Positions 1 to 8,035 of a stretch of 64,000 bases of DNA are shown here, in pieces. The position numbers and the translations under genes were made by a program. Source of the DNA: Marivita lacus (lineage in GTDB: Bacteria > Pseudomonadota > Alphaproteobacteria > Rhodobacterales > Rhodobacteraceae); contig NZ_BMFC01000006.1 of NCBI RefSeq assembly GCF_014637725.1, forward strand, positions 62,001 to 126,000, given 5' to 3'. The notes beneath the pieces are model-generated. The model was not told where the DNA came from. It saw nothing but the letters and a program-made list of their open reading frames with translations, and ran no database searches. Position 1 is the stretch's first letter. The number at the start of each line of letters is the position of its first letter.

Positions 1-322
1 TCCGTATCTGTTCGCCACATGCCGCTTTGCACATTACCTGAAATGCATGGTGCGTGACAAAGTCGGATCGTTCAAAGAGCGCGCCGACATGGAGCGGTGG
101 TTGAACAGCTGGATTCTCCAATACGTCGATGGAAGCCCGGGCAGTTCCAGCGAACGCACCAAGTCCGAAAAACCGTTGGCGGCAGCCGAAGTCAAGGTTC
201 AGGCGGACCCGGAAAACCCTGGGTACTACAAGTCGCAATTTTTCCTCAGACCGCATTACCAGCTGGAAGGCCTGTCCGTATCACTGCGGCTGGTGTCCAA
301 GCTGCCTTCTGAGAAGGCGTAA
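1..322 (+). CDS. tssC: T6SS sheath protein TssC, C-terminal fragment
   Basis: The window opens inside this gene; the reading frame is open from base 2 and gives the last 106 residues. TssC is the large subunit of the contractile sheath, which with TssB wraps the Hcp tube and drives firing. The fragment contains PYLFATCRFAHYLKCMVRDK at its start, then the RWLNSWILQYVD segment and the end NPGYYKSQFFLRPHYQLEGL, which is the usual C-terminal end of the TssC/ImpC family. It is followed after 89 bp by hcp on the same strand. tssA and tssB normally lie upstream, outside this window. Identification rests on family pattern recognition and context and is firm; the N-terminal part cannot be judged. Confidence 0.95.
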   Translation, partial: PYLFATCRFAHYLKCMVRDKVGSFKERADMERWLNSWILQYVDGSPGSSSERTKSEKPLAAAEVKVQADPENPGYYKSQFFLRPHYQLEGLSVSLRLVSKLPSEKA

Positions 323-331
323 ATCCATAAG

Positions 332-354
332 CCGCGGCGGGTGCATCGCCGCGG
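332..354. other. Hairpin between tssC and hcp
   Basis: CCGCGGCG (332-339) and CGCCGCGG (347-354) form a perfect 8-bp GC stem with a 7-nt loop, ten bases after the tssC stop. No T-run follows, so it does not look like a classical terminator. It may slow transcription or protect the 5' end of hcp mRNA, since Hcp is needed in large amounts. Confidence 0.5.
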
Positions 355-411
355 ACCATTTATCTGACCCAAGCGGCAAAAGCTGCGAAACATTAAGAAA
401 GGAAGACCGTC

Positions 412-897
412 ATGGCTGTTGACATGTTTCTCATTATCGAAGGCGAAATCGAAGGCGAATCAAAGGATAAAACCCATGCGAATGCCATTGATGTGCTTGC
501 CTGGTCCTGGGGATTGAGTCAGTCTGGCACGTTCCACACGGGTGGTGGCGGCGGCGCCGGGAAGGCGAATTTTCAGGATATCAGCGTCACCAAATGGGTC
601 GACAACGCGTCGGCCGAATTGATGAAGTACTGTGCTAATGGCGACCACTTCGAATCTGCCAAGCTGATCGTGCGCAAGGCTGGTAAGACCCCGCTCGAAT
701 ACATCGTCATCGAAATGACGAAGGTCATGATCACGTCGGTCTCGACCGGTGGATCGGGCGGTGAAGAGCAGTTGACCGAGAACATTTCGCTCAATTTCGC
801 GCAAGTCAAGTATTCCTACCAGAAACAGAAGGACGACGGCACCGGCGAGGCAGCCAAGGAATTCCCCTGGAACATCGAGGCGAACGCAGAAAGCTGA
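412..897 (+). CDS. hcp: T6SS tube protein Hcp (TssD)
   Basis: This 161-aa protein is Hcp, which forms the hexameric rings of the inner tube that is expelled by sheath contraction. The N-terminus (MAVDMFLIIEGEIEGESKD) and the later segments DVLAWSWGLSQSG, ISVTKWVDNAS and ENISLNFAQVKYSYQKQK are characteristic of the Hcp beta-barrel family, and the length is normal for it. A Gly-rich stretch (THTGGGGGAGK-like, about residues 43-51) sits in the usual loop. The ATG is preceded by AGGAAG at suitable distance. Hairpins lie on both sides of the gene, which would suit separate control of its expression level. No C-terminal effector extension is present. Confidence 0.97.
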   Translation: MAVDMFLIIEGEIEGESKDKTHANAIDVLAWSWGLSQSGTFHTGGGGGAGKANFQDISVTKWVDNASAELMKYCANGDHFESAKLIVRKAGKTPLEYIVIEMTKVMITSVSTGGSGGEEQLTENISLNFAQVKYSYQKQKDDGTGEAAKEFPWNIEANAES

Positions 898-914
898 TCC
901 GCTTGCTTCGAACG

Positions 915-937
915 TCGTCGCAGACTTCCTGCGGCGA
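915..937. other. Hairpin after hcp
   Basis: TCGTCGCAG (915-923) pairs with CTGCGGCGA (929-937), 9 bp including one G-T pair, with a 5-nt loop. It lies between the hcp stop and the GTG start of tagJ. There is no T-run, so partial termination or 3'-end protection of hcp mRNA is more likely than full termination. Confidence 0.5.
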
Positions 938-969
938 CAGCCTGAAATCACACAAACTGGAGCTCGCCT

Positions 970-1803
970 GTGCAGAATACCGCGACAGACCTACTCAAGG
1001 CCGGGGACCTGTCCGGCGCATTGGCGAGCTTGCAAGACAGCGTTCGGGCCAAGCCGGACGACGCGAAACTCAGGATTTTCCTGTTCCAGTTGCTTTGCGT
1101 CATGGGCGACTGGAAACGCGCCGTGGCGCAACTCAAGTTGTCGGCACAGCTTGATGCCGCGGCCTTGCCGATGGCCCAGACCTACCGCGAGGCCATCATC
1201 TGCGAGGTGTTCCGCGAAAAGGTGTTTGCCGGTGACAAGGATCCGCTGATCTTTGGCGAACCGCAGGATTGGGTGGCGCTTCTGGCGCAGGGTCTCAAGG
1301 CGCTGGCGCAGGGCAACCCCGATCGCGCCGCCGATCTGCGCGCGCAGGCGTTCGACAAGGCGCCGACAACGTCAGGCAGTCTTGATGAACAGGATTTCGA
1401 ATGGATCGCCGATGCCGACATGCGGCTGGGTCCGGTTCTGGAAATCATCATCAACGGCAAGTATTTCTGGATGCCGTTCAACGTGTTGTCGAGCCTCAGG
1501 CTCGACCCGCCGCAGGATCTGCGCGACACGGTCTGGACCGCCGCCAACCTCACCTTGAAGAACGGTGGCGAACTGGTCGGGCTGATCCCGACCCGCTATG
1601 CCGGGACCGCCGAGCGCGGCAATGACAGCATGAAACTGTCCCGCGTCACCGAATGGGAAGACCTTGGCAGCGACACATTTGCCGGTTTGGGGCAACGTCT
1701 GCTGGCGACGGACACGAGCGAGGTGTCGTTGATGGACACGCGCAATTTCCAGTTTGCCCCGGTGTCGGCCGATACCGAAGGCGAGGTCGGGGTAGATGGC
1801 TGA
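970..1803 (+). CDS. tagJ: T6SS accessory protein TagJ (ImpE family)
   Basis: This 277-aa protein matches the ImpE/TagJ family. The N-terminal half is TPR-like (AGDLSGALASLQDSVRAKPDDAKL resembles one such repeat), and the C-terminal half carries the family-typical DFEWIADADMRLGPVLEIIINGKY-type region followed by WMPF. TagJ is known in other species to contact the sheath protein TssB and the ClpV N-domain, so it probably helps sheath recycling. The start is a GTG at 970; no earlier in-frame start was chosen because the hcp hairpin lies just upstream. The gene end overlaps the tssE start by 8 bp, which suggests translational coupling. Confidence 0.9.
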   Translation: MQNTATDLLKAGDLSGALASLQDSVRAKPDDAKLRIFLFQLLCVMGDWKRAVAQLKLSAQLDAAALPMAQTYREAIICEVFREKVFAGDKDPLIFGEPQDWVALLAQGLKALAQGNPDRAADLRAQAFDKAPTTSGSLDEQDFEWIADADMRLGPVLEIIINGKYFWMPFNVLSSLRLDPPQDLRDTVWTAANLTLKNGGELVGLIPTRYAGTAERGNDSMKLSRVTEWEDLGSDTFAGLGQRLLATDTSEVSLMDTRNFQFAPVSADTEGEVGVDG

Positions 1804-2293
1804 CCGAACACTGACAGAGCGGCTGCAGCCGTCCATCCTTGACCGCCTCACCGATGACAATCCCGAGAAGACGTCGGAACATGCCTCAGACCGCGTGATC
1901 GACATTCGCAGACTCAGAGAAATCATCCAGCGCGATCTGGCCTGGCTGTTGAACACCGGCAATCTCGAGTCGACGCTGGACGCGGAACGCTATCCCAATG
2001 TTGTTCGCTCGGTCGTGAATTACGGCGTGCCGGACTCGACCGGGGATTTCGCCAACAAGCAGCGCGCCGCCAACGTGCGGGATGCGATCCGCCGCGCGGT
2101 CGAACTGTTCGAGCCGCGTCTGATCAACGGGACACTCAACGTGGTCAGCCGGACTGCGGACGAAAAGCGCGAATCCGTGATCGTGTTCGACATCATCGCC
2201 GATATGTGGGCCGAACCGGTTCCGACCGAGCTCTACCTGCGCAGTCAGTTCGACACCACGACCGGGCACGTCTCGCTCGAGTACGGTGGGTGA
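1796..2293 (+). CDS. tssE: T6SS baseplate protein TssE (gp25-like)
   Basis: This 165-aa protein is TssE, the gp25/lysozyme-like baseplate component at which sheath polymerisation starts. The N-terminus has the family motif LQPSILDRLTDD, and the centre has RDLAWLLNT and YPNVVRSVVNYGVPD, followed by IRRAVELFEPRL, all typical of TssE. It overlaps tagJ by 8 bp and ends 6 bp before the GTG of tssF, so tagJ-tssE-tssF form one translationally linked unit. The length is within the usual range for the family. Confidence 0.95.
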   Translation: MADRTLTERLQPSILDRLTDDNPEKTSEHASDRVIDIRRLREIIQRDLAWLLNTGNLESTLDAERYPNVVRSVVNYGVPDSTGDFANKQRAANVRDAIRRAVELFEPRLINGTLNVVSRTADEKRESVIVFDIIADMWAEPVPTELYLRSQFDTTTGHVSLEYGG

Positions 2294-2299
2294 TCGGCT

Positions 2300-4180
2300 G
2301 TGGATACGAGGCTGCTCAGACATTACGAAACCGAACTTGCCTTCCTGCGCGAGATGGGTGCCGAATTTGCCCAGAGCTATCCCAAGATCGCGTCACGCCT
2401 CGGCATGGACGGGCTGGAGATCCTTGATCCGTATGTCGAGCGTCTGCTGGAAGGGACGGCGTTCCTCACGGCGCGGGTGCAGCTTGAACTTGAACTGCAA
2501 TACCCGAATTTCACCAATCACCTGCTGGACGTGGTGTTCCCGCATTTCCTTGCGCCCACCCCGTCGATGATGGTTGCCGAACTGACGCCGGATATGGAAA
2601 ACGCCGATCTGGCAGCGGGATATACCTTGCCCCGGTTGACCGTGCTGCGGTCAAAGCCGGTGCCGGGCGCGCAGAAAGCCTGCCAGTTCCGCACCGCCAG
2701 CGACCTGGACCTCTGGCCGGTCACGGTGTCCGAGGCGGAATATATCGACGGCAGGGGCGCGCTGGTCGCGGCGGGCGTGGCCAGGGACCCCAAGGCGCGG
2801 GCGGCTGTCCGGTTGCGATTGACCCGGCACGGTGGCCTGCCGATTGCGGAACTGCCGCTGGATCATCTGACTTTCTTTCTGGGCGGGCAGGTCAGCACAA
2901 GCTGGACATTGTTCGAAATGCTCTGCGCCAAGCCTGCGATGGCGGTGGCGCGGTCGGTCGACCGGCGGGACGATTGGGTGGTCGCGCTCGATCCGCCCGT
3001 GCAGCCGCGCGGGCTTGATCCGGCAGAGGCGCTTTTGCCGACGCCGCGCCCATCCTTTGACGGCTACCGCCTGTTGCAGGAATATTTCGCGATGCCGGAA
3101 CGCAATCTTTTTGTCGAGGTGTCGGGTCTGGCCCCTGCTTTGGAGCGCACGACCGCGGACAGCATGGATCTCTACCTGCTCCTGCGTGACAACAAGGCCG
3201 AGATCGCGCCGAACGTGACACCCGAAGCGTTCAAGCTGCATTGCGTGCCCGCGATCAACCTCTTTCCCAAACGCTGCGACCGGGTGCCTGTTTCTCGTCG
3301 CGAGACCGAACACCACGTCGTGCCAGACCGCACGGCGCCCAAGGATTTCGAGGTCTACGCGATCACCAGTGTCGTGGGCATCCGCAAGGAGGGCAAGGAC
3401 GACATACCCCTCAAGGCGTTCTATTCATCCGACGAATTCACCGCGGCAGGCGGCGGTGGGTCGGCGTATTACACCCACACGCGGCACCTGCGTCAGCGCA
3501 GCGAAAGCGAAGCCTTGCGCGGGGTGCGCACCAACTACCTGGGGTCCGAAAGCTACCTGTCGGTCGTCGATGCAAACCAGGCGCCGTATCCCGGCGACAT
3601 GGGGCAATTGGCGGTGCAAGCCATGGTGAGCAACCGAGATCTGCCGATGCTCCTGCCCACCGGTGTGGACAATGTGTTCCATCTTCCCGATGGCGGGCCG
3701 GTCGCCACCATTCGCACCCTGATCGGGCCGACCAAGCCGCGTCCCTGCATCGCGCAGGGCGACGCGGCATGGCGTGCTGTCAGCCACCTGAGCCTGAACT
3801 ACCTGTCGATCTCGGATGAAACCGATGCGCCGGGTGGCGGTGCGGCGGCGCTGCGCGAGCTTGTGGGGCTCTATACGCCGGTTGGTGACAGCGCGATGGA
3901 ACGTCAGCTTGAGGGCATCATTTCGGTCACCACCCGCCCCATCGTGCGGCGCATCAGTGACGGCGTCCTGTCCACCGCGGTGCGCGGGCTCGAGATCACC
4001 ATGCTGCTCGACGAGAGCCTGTTCGAAGGCAGTTCGATCTACACGATGGGATCGGTGCTCGAACGGTTCTTCCGCAAGTATTCGACGATCAACAGTTTCA
4101 CGGAAACGGTCCTGAAAACCCAGCAAAGAGGAGAGATCGCGCGATGGTCACCAAGGATGGGGACAAACCGCGTGATCTGA
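2300..4180 (+). CDS. tssF: T6SS baseplate protein TssF
   Basis: This 626-aa protein is TssF (ImpG/VasA family), a baseplate wedge protein that works with TssG, TssE and TssK. The start region LLRHYETELAFLREMGAEFA, then YPKIASRLG and VERLLEGTAFLTARVQLELE, is the standard N-terminus of the family. The length is as expected. Translation starts at a GTG at 2300. The 3' end overlaps tssG by 37 bp, and the ribosome binding site of tssG lies inside tssF. Nothing is truncated or frameshifted. Confidence 0.96.
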   Translation: MDTRLLRHYETELAFLREMGAEFAQSYPKIASRLGMDGLEILDPYVERLLEGTAFLTARVQLELELQYPNFTNHLLDVVFPHFLAPTPSMMVAELTPDMENADLAAGYTLPRLTVLRSKPVPGAQKACQFRTASDLDLWPVTVSEAEYIDGRGALVAAGVARDPKARAAVRLRLTRHGGLPIAELPLDHLTFFLGGQVSTSWTLFEMLCAKPAMAVARSVDRRDDWVVALDPPVQPRGLDPAEALLPTPRPSFDGYRLLQEYFAMPERNLFVEVSGLAPALERTTADSMDLYLLLRDNKAEIAPNVTPEAFKLHCVPAINLFPKRCDRVPVSRRETEHHVVPDRTAPKDFEVYAITSVVGIRKEGKDDIPLKAFYSSDEFTAAGGGGSAYYTHTRHLRQRSESEALRGVRTNYLGSESYLSVVDANQAPYPGDMGQLAVQAMVSNRDLPMLLPTGVDNVFHLPDGGPVATIRTLIGPTKPRPCIAQGDAAWRAVSHLSLNYLSISDETDAPGGGAAALRELVGLYTPVGDSAMERQLEGIISVTTRPIVRRISDGVLSTAVRGLEITMLLDESLFEGSSIYTMGSVLERFFRKYSTINSFTETVLKTQQRGEIARWSPRMGTNRVI

Positions 4181-5187
4181 CTCACTACGAGCAGCTGGTC
4201 CGCGATCCCAAGTCCCACCACATCTTCTTCGCGATGCGTGTCCTCGAGGCGCATTTCGACGAACAGCCCCGTCTTGGCACGGCCCGTCGGCCCCGGCAGG
4301 AGAAGGTGCGCTTTGGGCAGGAGCCCCAGCTGGCCTTTCCGAAAACCACCATCCATGCGTTCGATCCGCAGACAGCGACCGCGCCCGCCAAGCTCAGGAA
4401 CCTGTTTTTCGGGCTCTACGGCGCGCATGGCCCCTTGCCGCTGCACCTGACCGAATACGCACGGGGTCGCAAGTCGAACCACAAGGACGGCACGCTTGTC
4501 GCCTTCACTGACATGCTGATGCACCGGTTGATGGAACTGCTGTACCGCGCATGGGTCCGGGGCCAGCCTGCACCGGCCTTCGACCGCGGCGCCAATACCG
4601 AAACGGAAAACAAGATCGCGGCGCTGGGCGGGTATATGGGCGAGCACATGCGCGACCGTGACGCCATGCCCGACCTTGCCAAACGCCATTTCGCCGGTCT
4701 CTTGTCTGCCGCGCCCAAGAATGCCGAAGGGCTGGTGTCGATCCTCAAGGGGTTTTTCGACGCGCCGGTGAGCCTCGAAGAATTCATCGGGGAATGGCTG
4801 GTGCTGGAACCGGATGACCGCTGGCAATTGGGGGGGCAGGGCGGGCTGGGCCATACCACCTGCATCGGTGAACGGGTCTGGTCACATTCGTCCAAGTTCC
4901 GCCTGCGGGTCGGACCACTGAGCCTCGAGGAATACAAACGGTTCCTTCCCGGCACGCCCGCGCTGGCGCGGTTCCGCGCGATTGTGCGCAATTACGTGGG
5001 CGATCAGCTGGACTGGGATGTGAACCTTGTCCTGCGTGGACAGGATGTGCCGCAAGCGCAGTTGGGCGCGGGCACGCAACTGGGTCTGACCAGCTGGATC
5101 GGATCCGAAGACCACCCGGACGACGTTGCAGATTTATACATGACACCTTTGACAGACGTTCCATTGAAAGACGCCCTGGCGGCTTAG
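4144..5187 (+). CDS. tssG: T6SS baseplate protein TssG
   Basis: This 347-aa protein is TssG (ImpH/VasB family), the partner of TssF in the baseplate wedge. Recognisable family segments are FFFAMRVLE-like near residue 28, KVRFGQEPQLAFP near residue 55, and FFGLYGAHGPLPLHLTEYA near residues 92-110. The ATG at 4144 has AGAGGAGAG upstream and overlaps the last 37 bp of tssF in another frame. A 37-bp gap with its own AAGGAG site separates it from tssH. Confidence 0.96.
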   Translation: MVTKDGDKPRDLTHYEQLVRDPKSHHIFFAMRVLEAHFDEQPRLGTARRPRQEKVRFGQEPQLAFPKTTIHAFDPQTATAPAKLRNLFFGLYGAHGPLPLHLTEYARGRKSNHKDGTLVAFTDMLMHRLMELLYRAWVRGQPAPAFDRGANTETENKIAALGGYMGEHMRDRDAMPDLAKRHFAGLLSAAPKNAEGLVSILKGFFDAPVSLEEFIGEWLVLEPDDRWQLGGQGGLGHTTCIGERVWSHSSKFRLRVGPLSLEEYKRFLPGTPALARFRAIVRNYVGDQLDWDVNLVLRGQDVPQAQLGAGTQLGLTSWIGSEDHPDDVADLYMTPLTDVPLKDALAA

Positions 5188-5224
5188 AAGAAACCATTTC
5201 GCGATATGCGAAGGAGAGTGAATT

Positions 5225-7936
5225 ATGACCGAGATCAGCCGCGTTGCCCTGTTCGGCAAGCTCAACAAAGTCGGATATCAGGCCGTCGAAGGCGCAACGG
5301 TGTTCTGCAAGATGCGGGGCAACCCGTATGTCGAGATCATCCATTGGCTGGCCCAGCTTGTTCAGGTCGACAATTCCGACGTGCAGAAGATCATCCAGCA
5401 CTACGATCTCGACCCGGCCAAGCTGTCGGCGGACATGACGCGCGCGCTGGATGCCTTGCCGCGCGGGGCAAGCTCGATCTCGGACCTCAGTTCTCACCTT
5501 CAGGACTCTATGGAGCGGGCGTGGGTCTATGGATCGCTGCTCTACAATTCCAATCAGGTGCGCACGGGTCACCTGATCCTCGGGATGCTCAAGACGCCGG
5601 AATTGCGGTCGATCCTGATGAACATTTCCAAGGAGTTTGCCAAGATCGGCGCCGATGACCTGTCGGACAGTTTCCACAAGGTCACGGATGGCTCGGTCGA
5701 GGACAGCCTGCGCCCGCAAGACGGATCGCAAACCGGCGGCGGTGCCGTGCCGGGCGAAGCCTCGGGCGCGATGGCGCCGGGTGCCATGGGCAAGCAGGAG
5801 GCGCTGAAACAGTTCTGCACCGACCTGACCGAACAGGCCCGCAACGGCGAGATCGACCCCATCGTGGGCCGGGACGAGGAAATCCGCCAGATCGTCGATG
5901 TGCTGATGCGCCGGCGCCAGAACAACCCGATCCTGACCGGCGAGGCCGGGGTCGGCAAGACCGCCGTGGTCGAAGGCTTTGCCCTGCGGATCGCGCGCGG
6001 CGACGTGCCGCCCGCGCTGCGCGAGGCGCGGTTGCTGGCGCTCGACGTGGGGCTGTTGCAGGCGGGTGCGTCGATGAAAGGCGAGTTCGAAAACCGTCTG
6101 CGGCAGGTGATCGACGAGGTTCAGGCCTCGACCGTGCCGATCATCATGTTCGTCGATGAAACACATACGCTTGTCGGGGCAGGGGGCGCTGCCGGGACCG
6201 GGGATGCGGCCAACCTGCTCAAGCCCGCCTTGGCGCGTGGCACTTTGCGCACCATCGGGGCCACGACCTGGGCGGAATACAAGAAACATATCGAGAAGGA
6301 CCCGGCGCTCACCCGGCGCTTCCAGGTGGTGCAGGTCGAGGAACCGAGCATCCCCAAGGCGATCATGATGATGCGCGGCATCGCGTCGATGCTGGAAAAC
6401 CACCACAAGGTGCAGGTGCTCGACGAAGGCATCGAAGCGGCGGTGTCGCTGTCCGCGCGCTATATCCCGGCGCGGCAATTGCCCGACAAGTCGGTCAGCG
6501 TTCTGGACACGGCCTGTGCCCGCGTTGCCGTCAGCCAGCACGCGGTGCCCGCCGAGGTGGATGACAGCCGCAAGCGGATCGACGCGCTGACGACCGAACT
6601 GGAAATCATCGGCCGCGACGAGACCGCAGGCATGGACATCGGCGCCCGCCGCGAGACCATTCAGGCGCTCAAGGAAGAGGAAGAAGCGCGACTGGCCGAA
6701 CTTGACAAGCGCTGGGATGCCGAAAAGACAGTCGTGACCACGATCCTCGCTCTGCGCGCCAAGCTGCGCGAAGGCGGTGCACCCGTCGACACACCCGATG
6801 CGGCAGGCGAGGAAGCGGCCAAGAAAAGCCCGATGACCGCCGAGGAACGGGCCGAACTGCTGACGCAGCTGCGGGCCAAGAACAAGGAACTGACCGACCT
6901 GCAGGGCGAAAACCCGTTGATCCTGCCCATTGTCGATGCACAGGCCGTGGCCAGCGTCGTCGGTGACTGGACCGGCATTCCCGTGGGCCGCATGGTCAGT
7001 GACGAGCTGGAAACCGTGCTGAACCTCAAGGATCATCTGGCCAAGCGTGTCATCGGCCAGGATCACGCGATGGAGATGATCGCCAAGCGCATCCAGACCA
7101 GTCGCGCGGCCCTCGACAACCCGAACAAGCCGATCGGGGTTTTCCTGCTCGCGGGCACCAGCGGTGTCGGCAAGACCGAAACCGCGCTGGCACTGGCCGA
7201 GGTGCTCTATGGCGGGGAACAGAATGTCATCACGATCAACATGTCCGAATACCAGGAATCGCATACTGTCAGCAGCCTGAAAGGCGCGCCTCCGGGCTAT
7301 GTCGGTTATGGCGAGGGGGGCGTCTTGACCGAGGCGGTGCGGCGCAAGCCCTATTCCGTGGTCCTTCTGGACGAGGTCGAAAAGGCGCATCCAGATGTGC
7401 ACGAGGTGTTTTTCCAGGTCTTTGACAAAGGCGTCATGGAAGACGGCGAGGGCAGGGTGATCGATTTCAAGAACACGCTGATCCTTCTGACCTCGAATGC
7501 CGGATCGGACTTGATCATGGACATGTGTTCCGATCCCGACCTGATGCCCGAACCCGAAGGCATCGCCAAGGCGCTGCGCGATCCGCTGCTCAAGATCTTC
7601 CCGGCGGCACTCTTGGGGCGTCTTGTGACGATCCCCTATTATCCGCTGAACCCTGACATGATCGGCAAGATCACCCGTCTTCAGCTCAACCGCATCAAGA
7701 AGCGCGTGACCGAGGCGCATGGCGTGCCGTTCGACTACACCGATGCCGTCGTCGATACGATCGTGTCCCGCTGCCAGGAGCTTGAATCCGGGGGCCGGAT
7801 GATCGACGCGATTGTCACGAACACGATGTTGCCCGACATTTCTGGCGAATTCCTGCGCCGCATGATGGAAGGCAAGACCGTCAGCAAGGTGGCCATCGAC
7901 GTCAAGGATGGTGAGTTCACCTATGCGTTCGATTGA
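5225..7936 (+). CDS. tssH: T6SS sheath-disassembly ATPase TssH (ClpV)
   Basis: This 903-aa AAA+ unfoldase recycles contracted TssB/TssC sheaths. It has a Clp-N domain (about residues 1-160), a first AAA+ module with Walker A GEAGVGKT near residues 239-247 and Walker B IIMFVDE, a middle coiled-coil part, and a second AAA+ module with Walker A GTSGVGKT near residues 643-650 and the MSEYQESHTVSSLKGAPPGY region. The distinction from ClpB comes from context and from the ClpV-like N-terminus (ISRVALFGKLNKVGYQAVEG). The ATG has AAGGAGAG upstream. A hairpin follows the stop codon. Confidence 0.97.
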   Translation: MTEISRVALFGKLNKVGYQAVEGATVFCKMRGNPYVEIIHWLAQLVQVDNSDVQKIIQHYDLDPAKLSADMTRALDALPRGASSISDLSSHLQDSMERAWVYGSLLYNSNQVRTGHLILGMLKTPELRSILMNISKEFAKIGADDLSDSFHKVTDGSVEDSLRPQDGSQTGGGAVPGEASGAMAPGAMGKQEALKQFCTDLTEQARNGEIDPIVGRDEEIRQIVDVLMRRRQNNPILTGEAGVGKTAVVEGFALRIARGDVPPALREARLLALDVGLLQAGASMKGEFENRLRQVIDEVQASTVPIIMFVDETHTLVGAGGAAGTGDAANLLKPALARGTLRTIGATTWAEYKKHIEKDPALTRRFQVVQVEEPSIPKAIMMMRGIASMLENHHKVQVLDEGIEAAVSLSARYIPARQLPDKSVSVLDTACARVAVSQHAVPAEVDDSRKRIDALTTELEIIGRDETAGMDIGARRETIQALKEEEEARLAELDKRWDAEKTVVTTILALRAKLREGGAPVDTPDAAGEEAAKKSPMTAEERAELLTQLRAKNKELTDLQGENPLILPIVDAQAVASVVGDWTGIPVGRMVSDELETVLNLKDHLAKRVIGQDHAMEMIAKRIQTSRAALDNPNKPIGVFLLAGTSGVGKTETALALAEVLYGGEQNVITINMSEYQESHTVSSLKGAPPGYVGYGEGGVLTEAVRRKPYSVVLLDEVEKAHPDVHEVFFQVFDKGVMEDGEGRVIDFKNTLILLTSNAGSDLIMDMCSDPDLMPEPEGIAKALRDPLLKIFPAALLGRLVTIPYYPLNPDMIGKITRLQLNRIKKRVTEAHGVPFDYTDAVVDTIVSRCQELESGGRMIDAIVTNTMLPDISGEFLRRMMEGKTVSKVAIDVKDGEFTYAFD

Positions 7937-7950
7937 TGCCGATGCACGTG

Positions 7951-8001
7951 GCACAGTACCGGGGCTTTCTGACAGACCATTGGCCAGCCCCGGCTTTGTG
8001 C
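7951..8001. terminator. Hairpin between tssH and vgrG
   Basis: CCGGGGCT (7959-7966) and AGCCCCGG (7986-7993) form a perfect 8-bp stem with a 19-nt loop; outer bases GCACA (7951-7955) and TGTGC (7997-8001) can pair as well. A weak T-stretch (CTTTG) follows the inner stem. It may be a partial terminator or attenuator dividing the structural genes from the vgrG module. Confidence 0.4.
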
Positions 8002-8035
8002 GTTAGGCTTTGACGGAACGGAAGGAGCGACCGAG

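Noticed and set aside
4784-7954. A 1056-codon open frame on the minus strand opposite tssH.
   Set aside because: It runs antisense through a clear ClpV gene; the translation is rich in His, Arg, Gln and Gly, as expected from the complement of GC-rich codons, and shows no domain.
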